Shown here piece by piece: positions 1 to 7,372 of a stretch of DNA of 37,380 bases. Under the pieces are notes generated by a model. The model did not search any database, was not told the origin of the DNA, and worked only from the letters and a program-made list of their open reading frames with translations. The position numbers were made by a program, and so were the translations under genes. Position 1 is the first letter of the stretch. Every line of letters starts with the position of its first letter. The DNA is from Candidatus Magasanikiibacteriota bacterium (GTDB taxonomy: Bacteria; Patescibacteriota; Patescibacteriia; Magasanikbacterales; GWA2-37-8), in NCBI GenBank assembly GCA_017991415.1, contig JAGOQR010000003.1:1-37380 (forward strand), in the 5' to 3' direction.

Positions 1-13
1 GGAGCCAATAAAA

Positions 14-53
14 CTGGTGAGACTGACCGACTCCCGTCCAAACCAGCTTTTTT
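14..53 (+). repeat. Conserved-loop hairpin, copy 1
   Basis: A 5-bp stem (14-18 with 42-46) encloses the 16-nt motif GACCGACTCCCGTCCA at 25-40 and is followed by a T run, so it looks like an intrinsic terminator. The same motif recurs at 1116-1131 and 3510-3525 within different stems. Downstream, 60-231 is AT-rich leader before the amidohydrolase gene, with no other recognisable element. Confidence 0.55.
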
Positions 54-231
54 CTCTCAACCATAATAATTTCTAGCTATCTTGATACGGCAATAATGAG
101 TTTCTCCAGAACTCCTTCCTATTCCCGTCAAAAACGTACTTTCTAAAAACACCTCTTATTTTATTGAAGAATAACGGTTCGATCCCAGTTCCTAGTTTTA
201 CAAACCATATCTTTAAAACCATGAATGTTGT

Positions 232-1044
232 ATGTTCAAAAATCTCAAAATAGCATTGGTTCAATTTTCAATTACTCATTTGAGGGCAGACATTAATCTT
301 GCGCGGGCTGAATCGTATATCAAACAAGCTGCCGAACAAGGGGCACGGGTCATTGTATTTCCGGAAGACTTCATGACCAGTTCTATCTTTGGCGACCTGA
401 CACGACTGGATAGAGATAATACTTTCTTGAAGCAATTCCAGGCACTAGCTAAAAAACACAACATTGATATTGTGAGCGGTTCCTGGATGGAAGAAACACC
501 AAATGGTGCCAAAAGCACTGCCAGCTATATTGATGCAACTGGAGCCGTACTAGGCCAATACTATAAGAATCACCTCTACCTTTCCGAACGACATTTTTTA
601 ACCCCAGGCACCGAAGTATCAGTTTTTGACACAAAATACGGCAAAGCCGGTCTGATTATTTGTTGGGATATTATGTTCCCAGAAATTTTCACACGCATGA
701 ATGCGCTCGGAGTTCAAATAGTGTATTGCCCTAGTTATTGGTATAAAGAAATTGCGGGTAAGGGCTTGGAATATAATAGCAAAGCTGAAGAACAGCATTT
801 GGATGCGCTCTGTCTGGCACGAGCCGTAGAAAATAATATTGCCTTTATCTATGTCAACGCTGCTGGCGTAGCCACATTCCCCAATGGTTCTTCGGATCAT
901 TTAGTAGGGCATTCGCAAATTACGCTGCCTATAGCTGGGACAGTGGCAAAACTTAATCATAACGCGGAAGGAATGATTATAATGGATGTAAACCTGTCTT
1001 TGTTAGATATAGCGGCAAAGACATACCGATTGCGGACGGAATAA
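232..1044 (+). CDS. Carbon-nitrogen hydrolase (nitrilase superfamily)
   Basis: This 270-residue cytoplasmic protein is a nitrilase-superfamily amidohydrolase. The Glu-Lys-Cys triad is visible: E45 in VFPEDF, K112 in YYKNHLY and C144 in LIICWDIMFPE. The length matches single-domain family members, which hydrolyse amides or carbamoyl groups such as those of omega-amides, N-carbamoyl amino acids or carbamoylputrescine. The exact substrate cannot be read from the sequence. The start is the first ATG giving the usual beta-strand (KIALVQF), and no SD precedes it. It appears monocistronic between two conserved-loop hairpins. An arginase lies far away at 19.7-20.7 kb, so a link to guanidino or polyamine metabolism is only speculative. 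Confidence 0.9.
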   Translation: MFKNLKIALVQFSITHLRADINLARAESYIKQAAEQGARVIVFPEDFMTSSIFGDLTRLDRDNTFLKQFQALAKKHNIDIVSGSWMEETPNGAKSTASYIDATGAVLGQYYKNHLYLSERHFLTPGTEVSVFDTKYGKAGLIICWDIMFPEIFTRMNALGVQIVYCPSYWYKEIAGKGLEYNSKAEEQHLDALCLARAVENNIAFIYVNAAGVATFPNGSSDHLVGHSQITLPIAGTVAKLNHNAEGMIIMDVNLSLLDIAAKTYRLRTE

Positions 1045-1111
1045 ACTTTATTACAAAGTAGGGCGCTGTAGCGAGTTAGAGCCGGATTGCTAGAGCTAAT
1101 TTTTTCTGTGC

Positions 1112-1145
1112 AACCGACCGACTCCTGTCCAGTCGGTTTTATTTT
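1112..1145 (+). repeat. Conserved-loop hairpin, copy 2
   Basis: A perfect 7-bp stem, AACCGAC (1112-1118) with GTCGGTT (1132-1138), runs into TTTATTTT. The motif at 1116-1131 differs from the other two copies at one base (T for C). It lies about 70 nt after the amidohydrolase stop and about 110 nt before the next gene, so it is a plausible terminator. Confidence 0.6.
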
Positions 1146-1253
1146 ATCGTTAGCCATTTCTTACAAAAAGCGAATATCCTAAACTCTCCCTTCCTAGATA
1201 TTGATTTTTACATTTATTGACGCTACGCTTCAAAAGAATTTGGCCAAATCTAT

Positions 1254-1880
1254 ATGAATAAAAAATTATTAGCAGTTGTTTCTGGAATAGTATTGGTTTT
1301 AGGGAGCTTCTTTGTAGGAATGAAATATAAAGAAGCCACAAACAAAAATAGCTCACAAAATAATACTGTCCAGATATGCTTGGAACCAGGTAAAAATACA
1401 GAAATACAGAATTGTTCAGCGGTAAATGAAAGTTCTGCTAATGCCTCTACCGACCTCGACTCTCTTCTTACAACCTCCAAACCATACTCCCTTGGTGAGA
1501 CCAGAACTATTTTACCTCTTAAAGATATTGAAGAAAAAATAACTTTAGGAAACATTCACGAAATAAAGACAGTTGTGGATCAGGAAAATCATTTATCATA
1601 CCGCGTGTATAGAGTTGGCCAAGGAGACGTACCACCAACCTATTCAGAAGGACGTCTTTTTTTACAGATCGTAGATTCTAGTAGTGAACCGAGGTACGTG
1701 TGGACTAAATTTGATACACAAATTGATCGGGTAGAACCTTTAGGCGAAATACGCATTCAAAAAGAAAAATTAATTATTACTTGTGCAAAAACACAAAATA
1801 TAGACCCTGCCAAACCCTGTGAATACACAGTAAATTATTCGAAAGAAAATCAAGATCTTAGTATAAATAGGAGTATTTAG
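1254..1880 (+). CDS. Membrane-anchored protein of unknown function
   Basis: The family is not recognised. A 208-residue protein begins with two lysines and one hydrophobic helix (about residues 5-23), then a Ser/Thr/Asn-rich stretch to about 65 and a polar C-terminal domain with several charged beta-like segments. This is the layout of a bitopic protein with its C-terminal domain outside the cytoplasm. Three cysteines (in the segments QICLEP and NCSAV near residues 40-55, and later ITCAK) could form disulfides if exported. No SD is present. A weak hairpin with a T run follows the stop (about 1881-1910). It lies between two conserved-loop hairpins with the next anchored protein, but no function follows from that. 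Confidence 0.6.
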   Translation: MNKKLLAVVSGIVLVLGSFFVGMKYKEATNKNSSQNNTVQICLEPGKNTEIQNCSAVNESSANASTDLDSLLTTSKPYSLGETRTILPLKDIEEKITLGNIHEIKTVVDQENHLSYRVYRVGQGDVPPTYSEGRLFLQIVDSSSEPRYVWTKFDTQIDRVEPLGEIRIQKEKLIITCAKTQNIDPAKPCEYTVNYSKENQDLSINRSI

Positions 1881-2009
1881 GTAAAAAAATGAGAGGGTGC
1901 ATTTTTACTTTAACTATAATTTATCTAAATTTGATATAGTTATGTTAATATATTTTACTTACCTATCTCTACCTAAATATAGGTACATAGGCTTTTAGCT
2001 CAATTCTTT

Positions 2010-2593
2010 ATGAGAAAAATACTTAAAACAAGTTTAGTTTTTCACTGATCATTTTTGCAGGTATTGCCGTTTGATTTGCAAAAAATAAAAATTCTAACAA
2101 GTCTGACTTATCATCTGTGCCTATCACAGCAAACTCTTCTAGCACTACCTCGCAAGAAGATACTGCCCTGTTAAATTGGCAAACATACACAAATGATAAC
2201 TTTTCGTTCAAAATCAGATACCCAAAGGAGTGGGTTTATAAAGAATACTCTAACGATTACTCGGGTAAGGATATTTTCTTTGGACCGGTTTCAAGTGCAA
2301 GCGAAGGTTATATTTGGGGTATTACCATTTTTGAAGTATCTAAACTTGAAGAGGTAATTGCACAAATCGGTCAACAATTTTCTGACAGAAAAGAAAATAG
2401 AAAACCTATTATTTTCGGAAAGGATTTACATGGTACAGAAGTAACGGGAACGACCAACGAACTGCCAAACTGGACTAGCACAATGATATTTATCGAGAGA
2501 GATGGTCATGTATTTGTAATAGCAGATGGAGCCATGCAAGATCCAGATTTCAAATTATTTGCCAACAGCTTTGAGTTTATCGATAGTAATTAG
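2010..2593 (+). pseudogene. PsbP-like anchored protein with broken leader
   Basis: The intact downstream part (from about 2117) has the pattern TYTNDNFSFKIRYPKEW typical of PsbP/Mog1-like proteins common as lipoproteins or anchored proteins in bacteria, and a late segment ending FANSFEFID. The natural start is the ATG at 2010, which encodes a positively charged leader (MRKILKTSLVF). It then needs a 1-nt shift near 2040-2043 and meets TGA at 2072 before rejoining the frame of the mature domain (residues SLIIFAGIAV, stop, FAKNKN). The GTG at 2117 would give a leaderless 158-residue protein with no SD. Two lesions within about 30 nt suggest decay, or assembly errors in the leader. Confidence 0.55.
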
Positions 2594-2635
2594 TGAGATA
2601 AAATTTGCTGATTCGAACCTTATTAACTCTTCATT

Positions 2636-2667
2636 AAAAACACTTCACATTTCTGTGAAGTGTTTTT
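2636..2667. terminator. Strong intrinsic terminator
   Basis: A 14-bp stem (2636-2649 with 2654-2667) with a 4-nt loop, A-rich on one arm and T-rich on the other, can act in both directions. It separates the PsbP-like gene from the minus-strand GC-rich islet gene. Confidence 0.85.
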
Positions 2668-2682
2668 ATATTTTCCCTAAGA

Positions 2683-2730
2683 CCGTCACTACTATAGCAA
2701 TAAACTTTACAGCCATAGTGGTTGGGACGG
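2683..2730 (-). terminator. Hairpin at 3' edge of GC islet 1
   Basis: CCGTCACTACTAT (2683-2695) pairs imperfectly with ATAGTGGTTGGGACGG (2715-2730). It lies just beyond the stop of the minus-strand islet gene. A similar bulged hairpin closes islet 3 at 10831-10885. No good T run is present, so a role as terminator or element boundary is inferred. Confidence 0.4.
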
Positions 2731-2792
2731 CCAGGGAGCTTTCAGCATCTGCACCTCCTTTCCACGTGTTGCGCCGAACGAGCGCTTCACGA

Positions 2793-3371
2793 TCACTTCT
2801 CCTTGGGACCTCCGACGGTGGTGAAGACTGCCTCACCAGTGCGGAAGACCTCGGCGGCGGCAGTGCCACCGCCTTCGAACGCTGCCTGAAAATGCTTACC
2901 CGTCCAATGACCCGCGAAGAAGCCGCCCGACGGGCAACAGTCCCAGCGCATACAGCCGATGACCAGTTTGGCGCGTTCGCCGACATACGTTGCCCATGCA
3001 CTGTTGACTGATTCCGCGGTGTAGAGAGCGACCGCCTCACCCGGCCGAATACCGAAGCCGCACTGAGCGCAGCGGATGACGCACTCCTTGATCAGGGTGA
3101 GTCGGCACTGGGCGCACCGTTCGCGCTTGGCATATGCCTCATCGGTGAGCTCGATTGGCTCGCCGAAGATGTTAATGATGAACCGCTCGTGGTGCCGATG
3201 TCCGCACTGGTACTCCACCTCCGGACCCGACTGGTCCGTGATGAGGCAGGAGTCAGTCGAAGGCGGCAAGACCTCCTGCTCTTGAGTGCTTACCACCATC
3301 ACGAGACGGGGTGAACCGCCACGGAGCCAGTTGATCAATGCAACGATTTTCCGAAATGCCCAACTAAACAT
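2793..3371 (-). CDS. GC islet 1: Cys-rich putative zinc-binding protein
   Basis: No family is recognised. From the ATG at 3371 it is 192 residues. A GTG 12 nt upstream is possible, but GGTGGAG then falls at the ideal SD distance from this ATG. The middle has CGHRHH followed by two CxxC pairs (CAQC and RCAQCGFGI), spaced like a zinc ribbon or treble clef. The C-terminal part adds adjacent cysteines (WDCCPSG) and Gly/Ala-rich sequence. GC is far above the neighbours, the stop is TGA, and codons end mostly in G or C. It has its own promoter-like site and a 5' hairpin (3388-3403) next to the SD. Function is unknown; protein or nucleic-acid binding through zinc is only a guess. Confidence 0.6.
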   Translation of the reverse strand: MFSWAFRKIVALINWLRGGSPRLVMVVSTQEQEVLPPSTDSCLITDQSGPEVEYQCGHRHHERFIINIFGEPIELTDEAYAKRERCAQCRLTLIKECVIRCAQCGFGIRPGEAVALYTAESVNSAWATYVGERAKLVIGCMRWDCCPSGGFFAGHWTGKHFQAAFEGGGTAAAEVFRTGEAVFTTVGGPKEK

Positions 3372-3407
3372 GGGATTCTCCACCTGATTGGCGTAATTGC
3401 CAATATC

Positions 3408-3436
3408 ACACTATCTTTGATTAAAGCTCCTGTCAA
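3408..3436 (-). promoter_or_regulatory. Promoter-like site for islet 1 gene
   Basis: On the minus strand TTGACA (3431-3436) is followed after exactly 17 bp by TAGTGT (3408-3413). The -35 is perfect and the -10 is weak. A hairpin TTGGC/GCCAA (3388-3403) sits between the start site and the SD. Confidence 0.5.
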
Positions 3437-3502
3437 TCCTTGATTTAATTATATTTTAAGACAACAAAATAAACACTCTGCGGTGTCTCATTTTGCCAAA
3501 CC

Positions 3503-3535
3503 AGATTCCGACCGACTCCCGTCCAAAAATCTTTT
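3503..3535 (+). repeat. Conserved-loop hairpin, copy 3
   Basis: Stem AGATT (3503-3507) with AATCT (3528-3532), then a short T run. The 16-nt motif at 3510-3525 is identical to copy 1. It lies in the 3384-3735 gap, which otherwise holds the islet 1 promoter, an AT-rich stretch and the promoter of the zinc-knuckle gene. Confidence 0.55.
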
Positions 3536-3666
3536 AAGCCCTCCTCCAGAAACCCCATGGTTGATTGATACGCAAAGGTTCTGAACCGACCCAGGGAGCA
3601 AATGAAGCAATGTTCGTTATTCTGGTTTTAGAATATGGGTATAAACTATTTTTTTATTGTTTATTT

Positions 3667-3696
3667 TTAGACAATAAATAGAATTTATACTATAAT
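3667..3696 (+). promoter_or_regulatory. Promoter of zinc-knuckle gene
   Basis: TTAGAC (3667-3672), an 18-bp spacer and a perfect TATAAT (3691-3696). The start of transcription would be near 3703, about 33 nt before the ATG. Confidence 0.55.
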
Positions 3697-3735
3697 TCGT
3701 TTCAATGTTCTAGAATTAATAGTCAAAACCTGATT

Positions 3736-4668
3736 ATGCCAGACCATCTTACCATCTTCACATGCTCGAACTGCGGCCAGCCTGGTCATTTCAAAGGAGG
3801 CTGCCCAAATAAACAACCTTCCATCGAAAGAGGGTTTGAGCATTTTCCTGTTCAAGAACAAATAAAGAAAATACCTCGTAATGAGTACGGTCTTGTTGAC
3901 AAGGAAAAGATGAAGAAAGTAGCACCCGAAGTTCTTGCTTTTTTTGAAGAAAGTAAGCTATCAGGAACTGATTGTCATAGTTTCCTATTTCAAATGTTGA
4001 AGAAAATAGGGCTTCACCACCCCATATTTAAAAATGATACAGTTTGGGCTTTCACCTCTTCACCCCCTAATACGGGGCCTGAAAATTTTAAATCTGAAGC
4101 AGAAATGGCAATGGCAGTAAAGAAACAGTTGGATCTTAGAACAAATGTCACCATGCCAGAAGCTGCAAAAAATTTTAAGGCCTTTTGGAGGGCCTTTACT
4201 TATAATTTTTTCCAAAGAAGCAAAGAGGATGGTTTAAACTACGTTTCAACTGTTAGGTTGCACCCTCCAAAATCATTCGATGACTTTTATAAACCTGATT
4301 ATGTTGAAGAAAAAAATAAAAATAATCAATTAGCTACAAGCAACTTGACTAGCTTCCTCAAAAGAGATAACAGATTCCCACGTGTATTAGCAATCAATGT
4401 AGATAACCACGACGGAACAATTATTGACTACCACTCTTCTCTCATAATAGGACCAACTGAGGACGAAAAAGATTATTGGTGTATTGAAAAAGAACAAGTT
4501 GGCGAGCCACCACGTTTAATACATTTATCAAAGGTTATTGAACGCTACAATAATGAATTAGTAGGTTACAGAACAACCAATAAAATGACACTTAACTTCT
4601 CGTTAGCCTATAATGAACAAGAAATTTTAAATTCTATTACACCCGAAGTACTTGATAAGTGGAAATAA
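3736..4668 (+). CDS. CCHC zinc-knuckle protein, possible papain-like fold
   Basis: A 310-residue protein opens with a textbook zinc knuckle: C10-x2-C13-x4-H18-x4-C23, with Gly and aromatic residues where retroviral nucleocapsid knuckles have them. Such knuckles bind single-stranded nucleic acid in eukaryotes and viruses and are rare in bacteria. Further on, SGTDCHSFLFQMLKKIGL (around C80) resembles the catalytic-Cys helix of NlpC/P60-type papain-fold enzymes, and DYHSSLIIGP (H233) could be the matching His strand; this is a weak visual match only. The middle (about 140-215) is helical and basic. No signal peptide or membrane helix is seen, so it is likely cytoplasmic. It has its own promoter, no SD and no obvious operon partner. 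Confidence 0.65.
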   Translation: MPDHLTIFTCSNCGQPGHFKGGCPNKQPSIERGFEHFPVQEQIKKIPRNEYGLVDKEKMKKVAPEVLAFFEESKLSGTDCHSFLFQMLKKIGLHHPIFKNDTVWAFTSSPPNTGPENFKSEAEMAMAVKKQLDLRTNVTMPEAAKNFKAFWRAFTYNFFQRSKEDGLNYVSTVRLHPPKSFDDFYKPDYVEEKNKNNQLATSNLTSFLKRDNRFPRVLAINVDNHDGTIIDYHSSLIIGPTEDEKDYWCIEKEQVGEPPRLIHLSKVIERYNNELVGYRTTNKMTLNFSLAYNEQEILNSITPEVLDKWK

Positions 4669-4835
4669 GAGAATTAAATGTGGCAATGTCAGTTTTGATT
4701 TATATCTAACAATCTCTGGGAGAGAAAAGGGCAGATTATTATAATTACCATAAATCGGAATACGGTAACATAACCGAACGAACCATCCACTTATCTGACG
4801 GACAAATAATAAAGCCCTAACAGATTAGAATACGT

Positions 4836-5267
4836 ATGAACAAAGTAAACCAAAAACCATCTAAAAAAGAACCCGAAACCAAAGTGCCTTTAGATCTTCG
4901 TCGTGCCCTCAGCAATACACCAAAAGCAGAAGCTTTATGGCAAGATCTTACACCAATTGCACGCCGAGATTTTATTAGCTGGATTGAGTCAGCCAAACAA
5001 GCCGAGACACGGAGCCGTCGAGTTGCTATAGCCTGTTCAAAACTTATAGCTGGCAAACGACGCCCCTGCTGCTATTCAGTAATCCCCATGGATTTGTATA
5101 AGGCCCTTGGCACCAACCCACAAGCAAAAGCTCAATGGAGCAATTTGGCACCCAACGAACGCAGAGATTTTGCAAATTGGGTTGACGCGGCCACAAAGCC
5201 AGAGGTGCGTAAGCAGGCAATTGAAAAAGTGTGCCAAATGCTTATAAAAGGAAAACGTGGTCCTTAA
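4836..5267 (+). CDS. Tandem OmdA/YdeI-like protein
   Basis: The 143-residue protein holds two copies of the OmdA-type helical module (about residues 18-77 and 84-143). Each has the signature of a hydrophobic AL, a NP or TP plus KA motif, a W or L segment ending LxPxxRRDF, then W-[IV]-[ED]-xA and a basic tail ending KGKR or AGKR. OmdA domains are found at the C-terminus of YdeI-like proteins linked to bacteriocin or peptide resistance, though the biochemical role is unclear. Here the usual N-terminal DUF1905 or DUF1801 partner is missing and the module is doubled. A small hairpin (GGTCC/GGACC) overlaps the stop. It precedes an MFS exporter, which is compatible with a resistance theme but does not prove it. 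Confidence 0.7.
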   Translation: MNKVNQKPSKKEPETKVPLDLRRALSNTPKAEALWQDLTPIARRDFISWIESAKQAETRSRRVAIACSKLIAGKRRPCCYSVIPMDLYKALGTNPQAKAQWSNLAPNERRDFANWVDAATKPEVRKQAIEKVCQMLIKGKRGP

Positions 5268-5311
5268 AAAAGGACCCTTACCTCATTCACAGGCTACCCC
5301 TGGATAAATAT

Positions 5312-5351
5312 AAAAAAATCTGCTATAGTGATAGCCATTGCAGATTTTTTT
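5312..5351 (+). terminator. Terminator or attenuator before MFS gene
   Basis: A perfect 12-bp stem, AAAAAAATCTGC (5312-5323) with GCAGATTTTTTT (5340-5351), ends 12 nt before the MFS start codon at 5364. It can terminate transcription from the OmdA gene. If the MFS promoter lies upstream, it is placed to attenuate MFS expression. Confidence 0.75.
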
Positions 5352-5363
5352 ATAACTTTTTTT

Positions 5364-6545
5364 ATGGTAAAAGACAGAAATATCTACATCATTGCACTTA
5401 TTGCTCTCGTTAACATGCTTGGGTATGGCATTATCATTCCTCTTATTTATTCTTTTTCCAAAAAATTTGGCCTTTCAGATTTTGAAAATGGACTACTTTT
5501 TGCCCTCTACTCTATCTGTCAATTCATCTCTACCCCTATTATCGGACGCCTCTCAGATAAATACGGCCGCAGACCAATGCTACTTATTTCTATAGTTGGT
5601 ACTGCCCTCTCTTTCTTTCTCATGGCATTTGCGCCAAGTGCATTATTTTTATTTTTGGCACGTGCCCTCGACGGTCTCACTGCAGGCAATATCCCTGTTG
5701 CGTTTGCTGTAATTTCTGATTCCACTACAGCTGCAGAACGAGCCAAAGCTTTTGGTATTATTGGAGCGGCCTTCAACTTTGGTTTTGTCTTTGGTCCAGC
5801 CGTTGCAGCCATTACAGTAAGTTCGGGACAATTCCTTCCTTTTATCATTGCAGGTGGCATCACCTTACTAGCAGCAGTACTTACATTTTTGTACCTACCC
5901 GAAACCAATCAGCACATGGGTGAAGTTAAGCATGGAAAACTATTTGATTTCAAAAAACTTTGGCACACCTTGTTTGACCCAAATGTTGGGGTAACCTTTC
6001 TTATTTCATTATTATTCTTTCTTGCGTTTTCTTGCGCCCTTATCTATGGGTTCCAACCGTTTACCATGAATGTACTGCACATGAGTGATTCTCAAAACGC
6101 CCTCCTCTTTACTCTCTTTGGTATTATCGGATTAATTTCTCAGACATTTTTAGTTGGTAGGGTTTCGAAAAAATTTGGTATGAAAAAAGCATTTAACATT
6201 GGCATGATTTTTACCGCTGTAGGATTCTTGATTATGTTTGCATCACGTCATACTATTCCATTTGTAGTTGGACTCACCGTTCTTTCGTTATTCAATAGTA
6301 TTGTACAAACACTTATCCCTACTATTTTATCCCAAGAGGCTGATGCTAAATCTCAAGGCACTATTATGGGTCTTAACACATCCTACCAAAGCTTGGGCAT
6401 GATTGTCGGCCCTATTGCTGGCGGCGCTATTGCGACATTTGCGATTCCATTACCATTTTTACTTGGCAGCATTCTTATCGGCGCCTGTTTCTTATTGTCT
6501 TTGCGAGTTATGCGAAGTGATGTAAAAAAAGAATCTGCTTTTTAA
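5364..6545 (+). CDS. MFS drug exporter (TetA-like)
   Basis: A 393-residue major facilitator protein with about 12 hydrophobic helices. The loop after helix 2 carries motif A (GRLSDKYGRRPM), and a second-half equivalent (GRVSKKFGMKKAF) is present. The overall pattern resembles TetA/Bcr-type proton-driven drug exporters of the cytoplasmic membrane. The start was set to the ATG at 5364 (MVKDRN, followed by helix 1) because a start at 5328 would lie in the terminator stem and add an odd hydrophobic tail. The substrate is unknown. It is followed 18 nt later by the LssY_C gene and may be cotranscribed with it. Confidence 0.85.
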   Translation: MVKDRNIYIIALIALVNMLGYGIIIPLIYSFSKKFGLSDFENGLLFALYSICQFISTPIIGRLSDKYGRRPMLLISIVGTALSFFLMAFAPSALFLFLARALDGLTAGNIPVAFAVISDSTTAAERAKAFGIIGAAFNFGFVFGPAVAAITVSSGQFLPFIIAGGITLLAAVLTFLYLPETNQHMGEVKHGKLFDFKKLWHTLFDPNVGVTFLISLLFFLAFSCALIYGFQPFTMNVLHMSDSQNALLFTLFGIIGLISQTFLVGRVSKKFGMKKAFNIGMIFTAVGFLIMFASRHTIPFVVGLTVLSLFNSIVQTLIPTILSQEADAKSQGTIMGLNTSYQSLGMIVGPIAGGAIATFAIPLPFLLGSILIGACFLLSLRVMRSDVKKESAF

Positions 6546-6563
6546 TTTTTCAACAAAAATCGA

Positions 6564-7367
6564 ATGCATTTTATAATTCGATGGACTCAACGTATTTTTG
6601 TTTTTTGCTTTAGCATTGGCACGCTCTGGCTTATTGTTACACAAATATTTGACCGCTTTGAAGACAGAATGCCATTTTTCGTAGCTCTTATTCTAACCTA
6701 CCTTGTTTCTGCCTATTTGTTGCTGCCTCAAATTATTCGTTTTAGCACCATGATAGTACGACGACGCCATATTCCACACATGACACGTGCTATGGATGGG
6801 CTACTGGCAGATCCTGTAAATATTATTTTTACAGGCACAGCCCGAGAACTCTGTTCGGCCTTTGCAGATATTGGTTGGCACCAAGCCGACCCGCTTAATC
6901 TTAAAAGTGCATGGAAAATGATTAACGGTGTAGCTCTTAACAAACCGTACGCGCAAGCACCATTTAGCAGACAATATTTATTTGGACGCACACAAGATTT
7001 TGAATTCCAACAAGCTATAGGCAATAGCCCCAGAAAAAGACATCATATTAGGTTTTGGGCAGCAAATATTGATCCTCAAACAGAGCTCGGCAATCTACGA
7101 TACTGGATCAAGAAACACCCTGTTGACCCTACCACATCTACCATTTGGGTTGGAGCTGGCACCGAAGATATGGGTCTGGGAATAAAAAAACTAACATACC
7201 AAATCTCGCACCGAACAAACAAAGAAGTAGATACCGAACGAGATTATATAATAGACAGCCTCAAACAAAAAAATAGAATTCAGGATATCCGCCATATTAA
7301 TACGGGCGAACTTGTGGCGGGAAAATATATTTCTGACGGAAAAATTATTCTCGCACGATTAACATAA
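6564..7367 (+). CDS. Membrane protein with LssY C-terminal domain
   Basis: The N-terminus has two hydrophobic helices (about residues 7-27 and 37-58). The rest matches the LssY_C domain: DPVNIIFTGT, then PFSRQYLFGRTQDFEFQ, a RHHIRFW strand, TIWVGAGTEDMGLG and ERDYIIDSL. LssY_C often sits at the end of SNARE-associated or PAP2 phosphatase-like membrane proteins tied to type II secretion genes in Legionella; its activity is not established. Here it is fused only to two helices, giving 267 residues. The spacing from the MFS gene (18 nt) and to the HAD gene (5 nt) suggests one operon of three. Confidence 0.8.
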   Translation: MHFIIRWTQRIFVFCFSIGTLWLIVTQIFDRFEDRMPFFVALILTYLVSAYLLLPQIIRFSTMIVRRRHIPHMTRAMDGLLADPVNIIFTGTARELCSAFADIGWHQADPLNLKSAWKMINGVALNKPYAQAPFSRQYLFGRTQDFEFQQAIGNSPRKRHHIRFWAANIDPQTELGNLRYWIKKHPVDPTTSTIWVGAGTEDMGLGIKKLTYQISHRTNKEVDTERDYIIDSLKQKNRIQDIRHINTGELVAGKYISDGKIILARLT

Positions 7368-7372
7368 AAGGT

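Noticed and set aside
25-40. Integron attC interpretation of the conserved-loop hairpins
   Set aside because: No core RYYYAAC/GTTRRRY pair, no integrase in view, and stems are not of attC length.
165-200. GGTTCGATCC resembles a tRNA T-arm
   Set aside because: No acceptor, D or anticodon stems can be drawn around it.
2072-2074. UGA read as glycine (code 25)
   Set aside because: Long genes have no internal UGA, and the ileS gene uses TGA as its stop.
4710-4820. Short frame ending RTIHLSDGQIIKP, like the C-terminus of an ABC transporter ATPase
   Set aside because: About 36 residues without start or other ABC motifs; at most a remnant and may be chance.
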